Positions 9,656 to 17,379 of a stretch of 64,000 nt of DNA are shown here, in pieces. Under the pieces are notes generated by a model, which ran no database searches, had not been told where the DNA came from, and was given only the letters and a program-made list of their open reading frames with translations. Position 1 is the first letter of the stretch, and each line of letters begins with the position of its first letter. The DNA is taken from NCBI GenBank assembly GCA_009692685.1, contig SHYS01000001.1, positions 248,001 to 312,000 on the forward strand. Direction: 5' to 3'. Origin of the DNA: Dehalococcoidia bacterium. GTDB taxonomy: Bacteria > Chloroflexota > Dehalococcoidia > UBA2979. A program made the translations under genes and the position numbers.

Positions 9656-11445
9656 TTATCCGATCGAGTAGTGGATGACCGAGCTGGTACCGCCCGGCGC
9701 CGCGATGACGAGGACGCGGTCGACCGTTGCCGCCTCGATCTGGACTACGAGGGCGTCGAGGTCGAAGTCGCTGAGTGTGGCGGTGGCGATGTCGGGGCGC
9801 TGCCAGGCACGGACGTGGGCGCTGAGGCGGTCTTCGAGGCGACGCGCGCGCCGCCGTCGTTGCCGTTGACGACGGCCACCTCGAGGACGCGCCGCGGGCG
9901 TGCGGCGAGCTATGGCTGGGCGCGCTGATCGGCGCGGAGGATCTGCCAGTAGTAAACGCTGGCCCCGGCAGCCGCGAGGAGGAAGGCGAACCCCCAGCGC
10001 GCGTCGTGGAAGAGGTCCAGGGAGAACGTTCCCTTCAGAATGCCATGGAAGATCTCGAAGAGCACGATTGAAAGCGAGATCAACGAGGTGAGCCCGGCGG
10101 CGCCGAAGACGCCATAGAGGAAGACACGACGCGAGAGCGCGCCGCGCCCGTTTGCGCCGTCCCTTGAGACGTGCGACTCCACCTCAAGCCAGTAGCGCAG
10201 CCAGAGCGGGATGCCGATGGCGAGCATGGTGACGCCTGTGACGAGCTGGTTCTGCCACCAGCCCCCGCCCTGGACCAGCGTGCCGCCCTGACGGCCGAGG
10301 AGGTCCAAGGAGGTGGCGAGGACGCGCGCCAGGCCGATCACGATGGTGACGAGGCCGGCCGTCGCGGCGAGGTAGCGGTAGACGCGCTCGGTCTCACTGG
10401 GTGGGGCGGTGACCTCGCGCGCGCGCTCGGCGAGGACGGCGCGGTGGTAGCCCCAGAGCAGGAGGCCGACAAGGAGGCCAGCGACGGCGCTCGGCAGCAC
10501 ATCGAAGTGGGAGATCGCGCTGGTGGCGCTTGGGCTGCCGAAGTACCACTGGAGGACGCGGTGCAGCGCGACACTGGCGGCGACGATCGCTGTGGTCATG
10601 CCACCGAGCAGGCCCCCGAGGAAGACGTATACACGCCAGACCGTAGAGGCGGCGCCCTGACGGGCGTGTGACCAGTGCCACACCCAGACTATGGCGCCCG
10701 CGATGGCGATGGCGAGCGACTGCCGGGCCGCCCCGGAGATGACCGTGCCGGGATTCCCGAGGAGTGCGCGGGCGAAGAGCGTGTCGTAGGCAGAGCTCAG
10801 GTAGTCGGTGAGGACCGCGCCAGCGGCGACGGAGAGCACGACTAGGCCGGCGAAGGCGGCGCCGAAGGTGTAGATACGGCCAAGCGACTGCGCGACCGGC
10901 GACGGTGGACCATCGATGGTGACGAGTCGCTGGTGGGCGAACCAGACGGCCGCGCCAACGAGGGCGAAGCCGACCGAGTCGCCCTCGAAGTCTGAGACGC
11001 GGAAGGCCCACTGCAGGAGATGGGAGCCAGCGACCGTCGCGGCCGCGAGTGAGACGCCGCGGACGGTGCCGAAGTAGAGGTGGCGGGCGATGCTGCGGCG
11101 CTCGACAGGATGGTTCGCAACCGTGCTCGATGCCACGCGCCAGAGGATGGCCCAGGTGGCGCCACCGACGATGGTCAGCGAGAGCCCGATGGAGAGCTTG
11201 GTGTCACTTTCCGAGATCAGCAACTCGCCCGCCAACGCGTTGAAGAGTCCGCCGACGAGGAGCGAGACGCCTGTGGTGGCGAGTGTGGCGGCCGCGAAGG
11301 CGAGGACGTAGAGGGGGAGGCGACGGACCGTGCCGATGCCGGGCTCGTCTTCATCCTCGTGACGGCGGGCGACCGAGACGATGCCGGCGACGATCGCCAC
11401 CAAGAGCAGGAGCGGCAGGAGGCCGGTGACGATAGGGAGGACCAT
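9656..11445 (-). pseudogene. DUF5671-repeat integral membrane protein, in-frame TAG and frameshift near the C-terminus
   Basis: Start ATG 11445 (MVLPIVTGLLPLLLLVAIV). The first 511 residues form about a dozen or more hydrophobic helices in repeated blocks matching the DUF5671 architecture found in Chloroflexota membrane proteins; each block has a TxxR/WR...YxY-like signature. The frame stops at TAG 9910-9912. It continues in frame as LAARPRRVLEVAVVNGND, then a one-base shift in a GCG/CGC-rich run near 9865 leads to ARRLEDRLSAHVRAWQRPD and ends ...GGTSSVIHYSIG at TAA 9656. The extension has good coding character and looks like a soluble C-terminal domain. The truncated 511-residue membrane part could still be made. 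Function unknown. It follows the anchored protein at 11451-11963 by 5 bases, so the two are probably co-transcribed. Confidence 0.65.
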
Positions 11446-11450
11446 GCCAG

Positions 11451-11963
11451 TCACCTGGGCCCGGACGCGGTGGTGGGTGAGGCCGCGGGCGTCGAGGGCG
11501 GCGGCGGAATGGGGAGCGGTGGGCAGTAGACCGGCCAGGTGGGCTGCTCGATGAGCCACGCGCCGCCGACGTGCACGAGGTCGAAGATCTCGTCGTGGTC
11601 GTAGGAGCCGCTGTCGAAGAGGCTGCTGCCGGTGCTCTCGGAGACGCGGACCTTCACCTCGGCGCGCTCGCCGGTGATGCGGGAATCGCGGAGAGCGACG
11701 CGCAGGTCTCGCTCGTCGGGGTAGCGGAGGGCGTTGCGGATGTTGCTGATCTCGCAGCGCTTCTGGGCCTCTGGGGAGAGTGCGTCGCGGATGGCGAAGG
11801 CGTCTTCCGCCTCGATGGCGCGGACGAAGCGCTGGACGGTGCCTTCCGGGGAGTCGGCGGGGAAGTTGGCCTCGCCGCTCCTCGAGGTGCCGACGGCGAT
11901 GCTGCCGCCGATGAGCAGCGCGAGGACCAGTGCCGCAGCGATCAGCCAGCGATTCGGACTCAC
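11451..11963 (-). CDS. Membrane-anchored protein with NTF2/SnoaL-like extracytoplasmic domain
   Basis: A 170-residue protein starting at GTG 11963, chosen because GGAGG precedes it by five bases; earlier starts lack this. MSPNRWLIAAALVLALLIGG is a single N-terminal transmembrane or signal segment. The remainder contains PEGTVQRFVRAIEAEDAFAI (near residue 45), which resembles the helix that opens NTF2-like or DUF4878-type lipoprotein domains, and ends in a Pro/Ser/Ala-rich tail. It lies directly upstream of the DUF5671 gene on the same strand. Role unknown; perhaps an envelope protein working with that membrane protein. Confidence 0.65.
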   Translation of the reverse strand: MSPNRWLIAAALVLALLIGGSIAVGTSRSGEANFPADSPEGTVQRFVRAIEAEDAFAIRDALSPEAQKRCEISNIRNALRYPDERDLRVALRDSRITGERAEVKVRVSESTGSSLFDSGSYDHDEIFDLVHVGGAWLIEQPTWPVYCPPLPIPPPPSTPAASPTTASGPR

Positions 11964-12109
11964 GGTCACCTCCAGCGTGGGAACCATCCCGGATGTACCC
12001 GGACGGGTCGCCACTGCGGTATATCTTCCGGCATGGCGGCCGTTGGGGATGGTCAGAAGGACCATCCGCGTGGGACTTCTTGCGGAGGTTCGCCAGTAAG
12101 GGGTGCGGG

Positions 12110-13324
12110 ATGGCGGGACTGAAGGATCGGTATGCGATCGTGGGGATTGGCCAGACCGAGTTCTCACGCAACTCGGGGCGAACGACGCGTGCGCTGGGCG
12201 TCGAGGCGGTGCGGATGGCGATGCTCGACGCGGGGCTAGGGGCGGGCGAGGTGGACGGGATGCTCTCGTACCACGGGAACGACTCGGTCACCTCGCCGCA
12301 GCTGGCGGGGGACCTGGGGATCCGCCTGAACTTCTACATGGACTGTTCCGGCGGTGGGTCGAGCACGGAGGCGCTGATCGGCCTCGCGATGGGTGCCATC
12401 GAGGCCGGCATGTGCAGCACCGTCGCGATCTTCCGCGCGATGAACGGCTACACCGAGGCGCGCATCGGCGGGACGGGGCGCCAGACGCCGGTGTTCGGCG
12501 GTCCGTCGTTGGAGCAGGGCATCCACGGGATGAACTCGGCGGCACAGTCGTTCGCGCCCTCGTTTATGCGGCACATGTATGAGCACGGGACGACGAGCGA
12601 GCAGATCGCGCACGTGAAGGTGGCGCACTCGAAGCACGCCTCGAACAACCCGAAGGCGTACTACAAGGAACGGGTGACGGTTGAGGACGTGCTGCGGTCG
12701 AGGTGGATCACCCGTCCGCTGCATCTGCTCGATTGTTGCGTGGAGACGGACAACGGCTCGGCGCTGATCGTGACGAGCATCGAGCGGGCGCGCGACCTGA
12801 AGCAGACGCCGGCGGTGATCATGGGTGTGGCGGGACGCGTGAACAAACCGCAGGCGAACTACCACTGGGGGCGCGGTCCCATCTCGAGAGTAGCGGGGTA
12901 CTATGCCCGGCCGATCGTCTTCGGACAGGCGGGGATCACGCCTGAGGACGTCGACGTGACCGGCTCGTACGACGCGTTCACGTTCACGACGATGCTGCAG
13001 CTGGAGGCATACGGCTTCTGCAAGGAAGGAGCAGGCGGCGACTACGTCTCGAGCGGCATTATCGAGCTGGGCGGCGCGCGCCCGAATAACACCAGTGGCG
13101 GTCATCTGTCGGAGGGGTACACGCACGGCCTCGCACTGGTCGCCGAGAACGTGCGGCAGCTCCGAGGGCAGGCTGACGACTACTGCCCGAACTGGGCCCA
13201 GGGCGAGCACAGCTACGACTACAGCGAACGCGGCTGCCGGCAGGTGCACGACGCCGAGATCACGATGAACCTCGGGTGGGCGAGTCCGGCGACGGGGTCG
13301 TCACTCATTCTCAGGAGGCCGTAG
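12110..13324 (+). CDS. Thiolase-family protein (lipid-transfer/SCP2-type acetyl-CoA acetyltransferase)
   Basis: A 404-residue thiolase-fold protein starting at ATG 12110 (MAGLKDRYAIVGIGQTEFSR), a start typical of SCP2-like thiolases. The nucleophile Cys is in MDCSGGGSSTEAL (near residue 82), and the C-terminal catalytic region has GGHLSEGYTHG (near residue 330). It ends with TAG, and the DUF35 gene begins at the very next base. Such pairs are usual: the DUF35 protein forms a complex with the thiolase and helps bind acyl-CoA. Likely to cleave or condense an unusual acyl-CoA, for instance in steroid or branched-acid degradation, but the substrate is unknown. Confidence 0.9.
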   Translation: MAGLKDRYAIVGIGQTEFSRNSGRTTRALGVEAVRMAMLDAGLGAGEVDGMLSYHGNDSVTSPQLAGDLGIRLNFYMDCSGGGSSTEALIGLAMGAIEAGMCSTVAIFRAMNGYTEARIGGTGRQTPVFGGPSLEQGIHGMNSAAQSFAPSFMRHMYEHGTTSEQIAHVKVAHSKHASNNPKAYYKERVTVEDVLRSRWITRPLHLLDCCVETDNGSALIVTSIERARDLKQTPAVIMGVAGRVNKPQANYHWGRGPISRVAGYYARPIVFGQAGITPEDVDVTGSYDAFTFTTMLQLEAYGFCKEGAGGDYVSSGIIELGGARPNNTSGGHLSEGYTHGLALVAENVRQLRGQADDYCPNWAQGEHSYDYSERGCRQVHDAEITMNLGWASPATGSSLILRRP

Positions 13325-13825
13325 ATGACGTCGAACTACCTTGGTGTGGAGGTCCGGGTCGCCTCTAACGACCCGGACCACGCGGCGTGGCTGCGGGCAG
13401 CGGCCGAGGGACGGTTTGTGGTGCAGCGCTGCACCGAGTGCAGCAAGTTGCGTTACCCCTCGGGCCCGGCGTGTCCGTACTGCATGGCGCTGACCTCGGA
13501 GTGGGCGGACGTGTCCGGGAAGGGCGTGATCTATTCGTACGAGGTAGTGGAGCACCCGATCCACCACGCGTATCGAGGTCGCACGCCGTACCCGGTGGTC
13601 CTCGTAGAGCTGGATGAGCAGCGCGGCTTCCCGACTGAGCACGATGGCCTCCGGGTCATCGCCGGCCTCGTGGATGCTGAGGGCAACCCAGAGCAGACGG
13701 AGAACGTGGCCATCGGCAAGCGTGTGGCCGTGGAGTTCGTCGACCTTGGTGAGGGGCTGGCGCTGCCTCGATTCCGGCTGACGGATGAGCCATCCGAGGG
13801 CAGAGTGTGGAGCTTCCCGGGATAG
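13325..13825 (+). CDS. DUF35 / Zn-ribbon OB-fold protein, thiolase partner
   Basis: A 166-residue protein with an N-terminal helix, a rubredoxin-like zinc ribbon (CTEC near residue 37 and CPYC near residue 52) and an OB-fold beginning GKGVIYSYEVVEHPIHH. This is the ChsH2/DUF35 layout. These proteins bind CoA thioesters and partner with the thiolase encoded upstream. ATG abuts the upstream stop codon, indicating translational coupling. Ends with TAG. A repeat-bearing gap follows. Confidence 0.92.
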   Translation: MTSNYLGVEVRVASNDPDHAAWLRAAAEGRFVVQRCTECSKLRYPSGPACPYCMALTSEWADVSGKGVIYSYEVVEHPIHHAYRGRTPYPVVLVELDEQRGFPTEHDGLRVIAGLVDAEGNPEQTENVAIGKRVAVEFVDLGEGLALPRFRLTDEPSEGRVWSFPG

Positions 13826-13917
13826 CTGGCTTCACTGGGGCGGTTCGTTGTCGGTCGTGGTAAGTGCTGAGGGATCGCGACGGATCTGACGGGCGGTTGA
13901 GTGCCTCGATGTCCGGA

Positions 13918-13937
13918 GGGCGCAAGGCCTTGCGCCC
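13918..13937. repeat. Copy of the GGGCGCAAGGCCTTGCGCCC palindrome
   Basis: Perfect 20-base palindrome followed by CTACCTCGG, a flank shared with the copy at 36245. It lies between the DUF35 gene and the interrupted acyl-CoA dehydrogenase-like gene. Confidence 0.8.
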
Positions 13938-13950
13938 CTACCTCGGAGGA

Positions 13951-13985
13951 TGGCACGCCGCTGGATGGCACGCCGCTGGATGGCA
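13951..13985. repeat. 15-base tandem repeat
   Basis: The unit TGGCACGCCGCTGGA occurs twice in tandem and then begins a third time (TGGCAAGCG) just upstream of the ATG at 14002. The third unit merges with the probable ribosome-binding region GCGAAAGGCACATCG. Confidence 0.7.
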
Positions 13986-14344
13986 AGCGAAAGGCACATC
14001 GATGGGTGACTCGATAGAGGTAGCGCGGGCGCTGGCGCCCCTGGTCTGCGAGCTAGCGGCGAACGTCGATGTGGAGCGGCGGCTGCCGTATGAACTGGTG
14101 GACGAGCTTGTGCGCGCGGGGTTGATGCACCTCGTACTTCCGGAGGCGTACGGCGGCAGTGAGACCGACCCGATCACCGCAGCGCGTGTCGTCGAGGAAG
14201 TGGCGCTTGCCGACGGCTCAACGGGGTGGTGCGTGATGCTGGCGGCGCAGACCGGCGGCTTCGCGGGGATGGTGGAGCCCACTGTGGTTCGCGAAGTGTG
14301 GGGCAGCGGCCGCATTCTCGCCGGCGCAGCGCGCCCCTGGGCAA

Positions 14345-14940
14345 GGCGGTGACGTCCGGCTCAAGGTACGCGCTGGCGCCCGCGCCAGCGCGTACCTTGA
14401 GCCGGAGCGCGTACGTGTGGAACTGGTTGACCGTTGGTACGACGGCATCCGCATCGATGCTTCCAAGTTCCCCGGTAACACCGCTGGCGATGAGTGGCTC
14501 ATCGCCCTGCGGAACGAAGATGTGCGGGTGGTGCGATGACCGAGTGGATCGGCTGCCTCTTCTGCAAGCGCAGAACTGACTTCAGCGGCAAATGTGCCGC
14601 GTTCCCCAACGGCATCCCATACGGCATCTTCACCGGCGACGTTGACCACACCGTTCCGGTGGAAGGCGATCACGGTTTGCAGTTCGAGATGAGGGACTTC
14701 CCCAAACCGGCGGTGACGCAACTCGCCGCGCCGGTCGTCCAGATGCTCGTCACGTCACGCTGCCCCAACGACGGTAAACTCCTGAAGGCCGCGCCGCATC
14801 CTGCTGACGTTGAACTGTGGTGCCGCCGGTGCAAGCAGAGCGTCCTGCCGGTCGGCGTCGAGATGCGCGTGAAGGCCCGCGTGGATGTGCCGTCGTACAT
14901 CAGCGCGAACGCGAAGCGTGGACCACGTCGCCGGCGCCGT
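14345..14940. mobile_element. Inserted segment of about 0.6 kb inside the acyl-CoA dehydrogenase-like gene
   Basis: The boundaries are inferred from where the host protein's homology breaks off and resumes, so each is uncertain by about 15 bases. The segment begins next to a 50-base palindrome, carries the C-terminal part of one reading frame (…YLEPERVRVELVDRWYDGIR…, ending at TGA 14537-14539) and a small Cys-rich protein gene overlapping it by ATGA. I see no transposase, no clear terminal inverted repeats and no target duplication. It might be a passenger cassette, a remnant of phage DNA, or an assembly join. Confidence 0.5.
14356..14405. repeat. 50-base palindrome with 23-base perfect arms
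   Basis: Arms 14356-14378 and 14383-14405 are exact reverse complements, separated by CCCG. The palindrome sits at the left edge of the insert. Candidate explanations are a transposon or integron-type end, a terminator, or a fold-back assembly artefact. Confidence 0.85.
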
Positions 14941-14952
14941 GGTACGTGCTGA
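14536..14952 (+). CDS. Small Cys-containing protein of unknown function, carried on the insert
   Basis: A 138-residue frame starting at ATG 14536, which overlaps the stop of the preceding partial frame (ATGA). The first half has CLFCKRR and CAAFPNGIPYGIFTGDVDHT followed by GDHGLQFEM; short uncharacterised proteins with CxxC...C..FPDGIP....HxxPYPGDxGIxF have this pattern. A second pair of CxxC-like knuckles (SRCPNDGKL and WCRRCKQS) suggests a second zinc-binding element. The last 25 residues are basic and may be foreign sequence read into the host gene. Real coding is plausible; the function is unknown. Confidence 0.5.
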   Translation: MTEWIGCLFCKRRTDFSGKCAAFPNGIPYGIFTGDVDHTVPVEGDHGLQFEMRDFPKPAVTQLAAPVVQMLVTSRCPNDGKLLKAAPHPADVELWCRRCKQSVLPVGVEMRVKARVDVPSYISANAKRGPRRRRRGTC

Positions 14953-15679
14953 CGGGACGCTGGCCGTTCGCCAGCGGCAGCACGCACGCGACGTGGTTCT
15001 CGGCGGAGGCGCCGGTCTACGACGGTGACACGAAACGCCTCGACGACGCGGGGAATGAGGTGTCGCTCGCGTACTTGCTACCGCGCTCGGATGTGACGGT
15101 GCACGACACTTGGTTCACGACCGGCCTGCGTGGCACCGCCAGCAACGACTACAGCATCGACGGTGCGTTCGTGCCGGAGTCCAGAGCGTTCCACATGTTC
15201 GGCGAGCCACGGCACCCGCGGGTGCTGTATCGAGCGCCGGCGCTAGTGTTCATGAACCACGGCAGCCACGCGCTTGGGATCGCGCGGGCTGCACTCGAGG
15301 AGGCGCGTGCGATCGGGACCACCAAGCGCGGATTGGGCGGCGTGCCGCCCTCCTCGATGACGCGCGTGCAATCGATGGTGGGTGAGGCAACCGTGCTGGT
15401 GGAGTCGGCGCGCACGTACCTCTATTCGACGGCGGAGGAGTTGTGGCAGGCGCTCCTCGGTGGGGCGAGCGACGAGGAGGTGGCTCCGCTGCGAGCGCGC
15501 GCGCGGTCGACCTGGTGCACGCGGCGCTGGGAGCGACCTCGATCTTTGCGAGCAACCCGATCGAGCGACAGTTCCGGGACATCCGCACGGCGGCGGCGCA
15601 CGTGATGATCGGACCACTGGTGTACGAGGCGGCAGGTCTGGTGGAGCTGGGGCTGGCGCCGGACCTCCTGTTCTTCTAG

Positions 15680-15964
15680 CGCGGGCTCCGCGGGAGTCGG
15701 CACCTCTTCGGGGCGATGCCCGCGAACCGCAGTGAGGGCGCGCCCCGTTGCGCGATGTAGGCGGATCAGGATGGGGCTTGCTGGTCAACGATGGCAGGCG
15801 CCGACTCGATGGGGCGCGTTACCGCTCCCGAGCCCGGACCGCGCACGATCGAGGACAGCGTGGCCCTTTACCAGGCTCAGGGCGAACGAGACCAGCGCGC
15901 GCCGCGTTACCAACGCTGGTTAGCCCCGATGTCCCGGACGGGCGGTTTCGCGCGCCACGTCGGC
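15680..15964. other. Intergenic gap without a recognised gene
   Basis: 285 bases between the broken acyl-CoA dehydrogenase-like gene and the CNNM transporter. A degenerate remnant of the hairpin repeat (CCAGGCTCAGGGCGAAC) is visible near 15869-15886. Nothing else is supported. Confidence 0.4.
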
Positions 15965-17251
15965 CTAGGCGCCTGCGTCGGGGATGGGGGTGGGGGCGCG
16001 GTGGAGGCGGATCTGGTCGACGGCGAGGCCGTCGACCCTGGTGACCTCGACATTCCAGCCGTTGAGGTGGAAGTGGTCGCCGAGGACGGGGATGCGCCCG
16101 AGCTGGTCCATGACCAGGCCGCCGACGGTGGCGTACTCGCCTTCGGGAAGCTCGACGCCGACGTCCGGGAGATCGTGGATGGGGTAACCGCCGTCGAGAA
16201 GGATCGCGCCGGTGGGTTCGCGAACCACCGAGATGAGGTTGCGGTCGAACTCGTCGAAGATCTCGCCGACGAGTTCCTCGACAAGGTCTTCGGTGGTGAT
16301 GATGCCCTCGACGCCGCCGTGCTCCGAGGCGACGACGGCCATGCGCTGCCGCTCGCGCTGCAACTGACGCAGGGCCTCGACGACGCGTGCAGACTCGGGA
16401 AGCGTGGCGATTGGGCGCACCCACAGCCGCAGCGGGCCGCTGGCGTCGAGCAGATCGAGGACGTGGACGACGCCGATAACGCCATCGAGTCCGGCGTCGC
16501 CCTCGTAGACCGGGGCGCGGGTGTGGCCGCTCTCGACGAACCGGCGGAGCGCGTCGGCGGCGGGGAGCGAGGCGGAGAACGCCACCACATCGACGCGGGG
16601 GACGAGGATCTCGCGGAGGGTGCGGTCGCCGCCCTCGAGGGCGCCCTCGATGATGCGTTGCTGTCCGGGGGAGAACCAGCGTCGCGAGGTGATGAGGTCT
16701 TGCAGCTCCTCCTGCGTGATGTCCTCGCGCTGGTGCCTCGGGTCACCGCCGGCGAGCCGCACGACGATATCGGTGGCCTTGGCGAGGAGCCAGACGGCCG
16801 GGCGGCCGACGAGGGCGACGGCGGCGAGGGGGAACGCGGCGGTGAGCGCCCACGCCTCGGCACGCTGCATGGCGAGGCGTTTCGGCGCGAGTTCGCCGGC
16901 GACTAGCGTGACGAACGTCAGCACGAGCGTGACAAGGAGGATGGCGACCGGGCCCGCGGCGCGCCCGAGCGGAGCGAGCCAGGGCGAGACCACAGCGGAG
17001 AGGCTGACGGCGGCGGTCGCGGAGGCCAGGAAGCCAGCGAGGGTGATGCCGATCTGGATGGTCGCCAGGAAGCGCGTGGGGTCCTGCGCGAGGCGGGCGA
17101 CGATGCGTCCCGCGGCGCCGCCCGCCTCGCGCATGCGGGCGAGCTGGCCCTCGCGGAGGGTGATGATCGCGATCTCGCTCCCGGCGAAAGCGGCGTTGAC
17201 GAAGACGAGGAAGGCGACGAGGCCGAGCTGGAACGGTGTTGAGGTCAGCAC
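15965..17251 (-). CDS. CNNM/CorC-HlyC family membrane protein (DUF21-CBS-CBS-CorC_HlyC)
   Basis: A 428-residue protein. The N-terminal DUF21 region has hydrophobic helices near residues 5-25, 60-80, 95-115 and 135-155, including GSEIAI and the GELAPKRLAMQ motif typical of this family. Two CBS domains follow (ILVPRVDVVAFSASLPAAD near 215, and VASEHGGVEGIITTEDLVEE near 310). The C-terminal CorC_HlyC domain (VREPTGAILLDGGYPIHDL onward) closes the protein. Family members transport or regulate Mg2+/Co2+, with the CBS pair sensing adenine nucleotides; the old label hemolysin is misleading. ATG 17251, TAG stop. Confidence 0.93.
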   Translation of the reverse strand: MLTSTPFQLGLVAFLVFVNAAFAGSEIAIITLREGQLARMREAGGAAGRIVARLAQDPTRFLATIQIGITLAGFLASATAAVSLSAVVSPWLAPLGRAAGPVAILLVTLVLTFVTLVAGELAPKRLAMQRAEAWALTAAFPLAAVALVGRPAVWLLAKATDIVVRLAGGDPRHQREDITQEELQDLITSRRWFSPGQQRIIEGALEGGDRTLREILVPRVDVVAFSASLPAADALRRFVESGHTRAPVYEGDAGLDGVIGVVHVLDLLDASGPLRLWVRPIATLPESARVVEALRQLQRERQRMAVVASEHGGVEGIITTEDLVEELVGEIFDEFDRNLISVVREPTGAILLDGGYPIHDLPDVGVELPEGEYATVGGLVMDQLGRIPVLGDHFHLNGWNVEVTRVDGLAVDQIRLHRAPTPIPDAGA

Positions 17252-17379
17252 GAGCGGGAGCCTCGAAGGGGCGTGAGCAGGGCGGCGGCGGCGTGAGGCG
17301 CGTTGCGACTCGGAGGTTCGTCGACGTCGTTGGGCGAAGTTCCGGGTGAGCCCATCGTGCCCATCATAGCCCGAGCGCG

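Larger units (their letters stand above)
14002..15679 (+). pseudogene. Acyl-CoA dehydrogenase/flavin monooxygenase-like gene, split by an insert and frameshifted
   Basis: From ATG 14002 the N-domain reads normally (ELVDEVRAGLMHLVLPEAYGG type, then EVALADGSTGWCVMLAAQTG) to RILAGAARP near 14338. Family sequence resumes near 14945 with YVLTGRWPFASGSTHATWF and runs through TASNDYSIDGAFVPES and FMNHGSHALGIARAALEEA. About 590 bases of unrelated DNA lie between. A second lesion, a one-base shift in the GCGCGCGCGC run near 15500, moves the C-terminus (VDLVHAALGATSIFASNPIE to the end LGLAPDLLFF) into another frame. Homologues of this type resemble HpaB/DszC-like or HsaA-like acyl-CoA dehydrogenase-fold flavoproteins. 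Non-functional as it stands. Confidence 0.8.
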
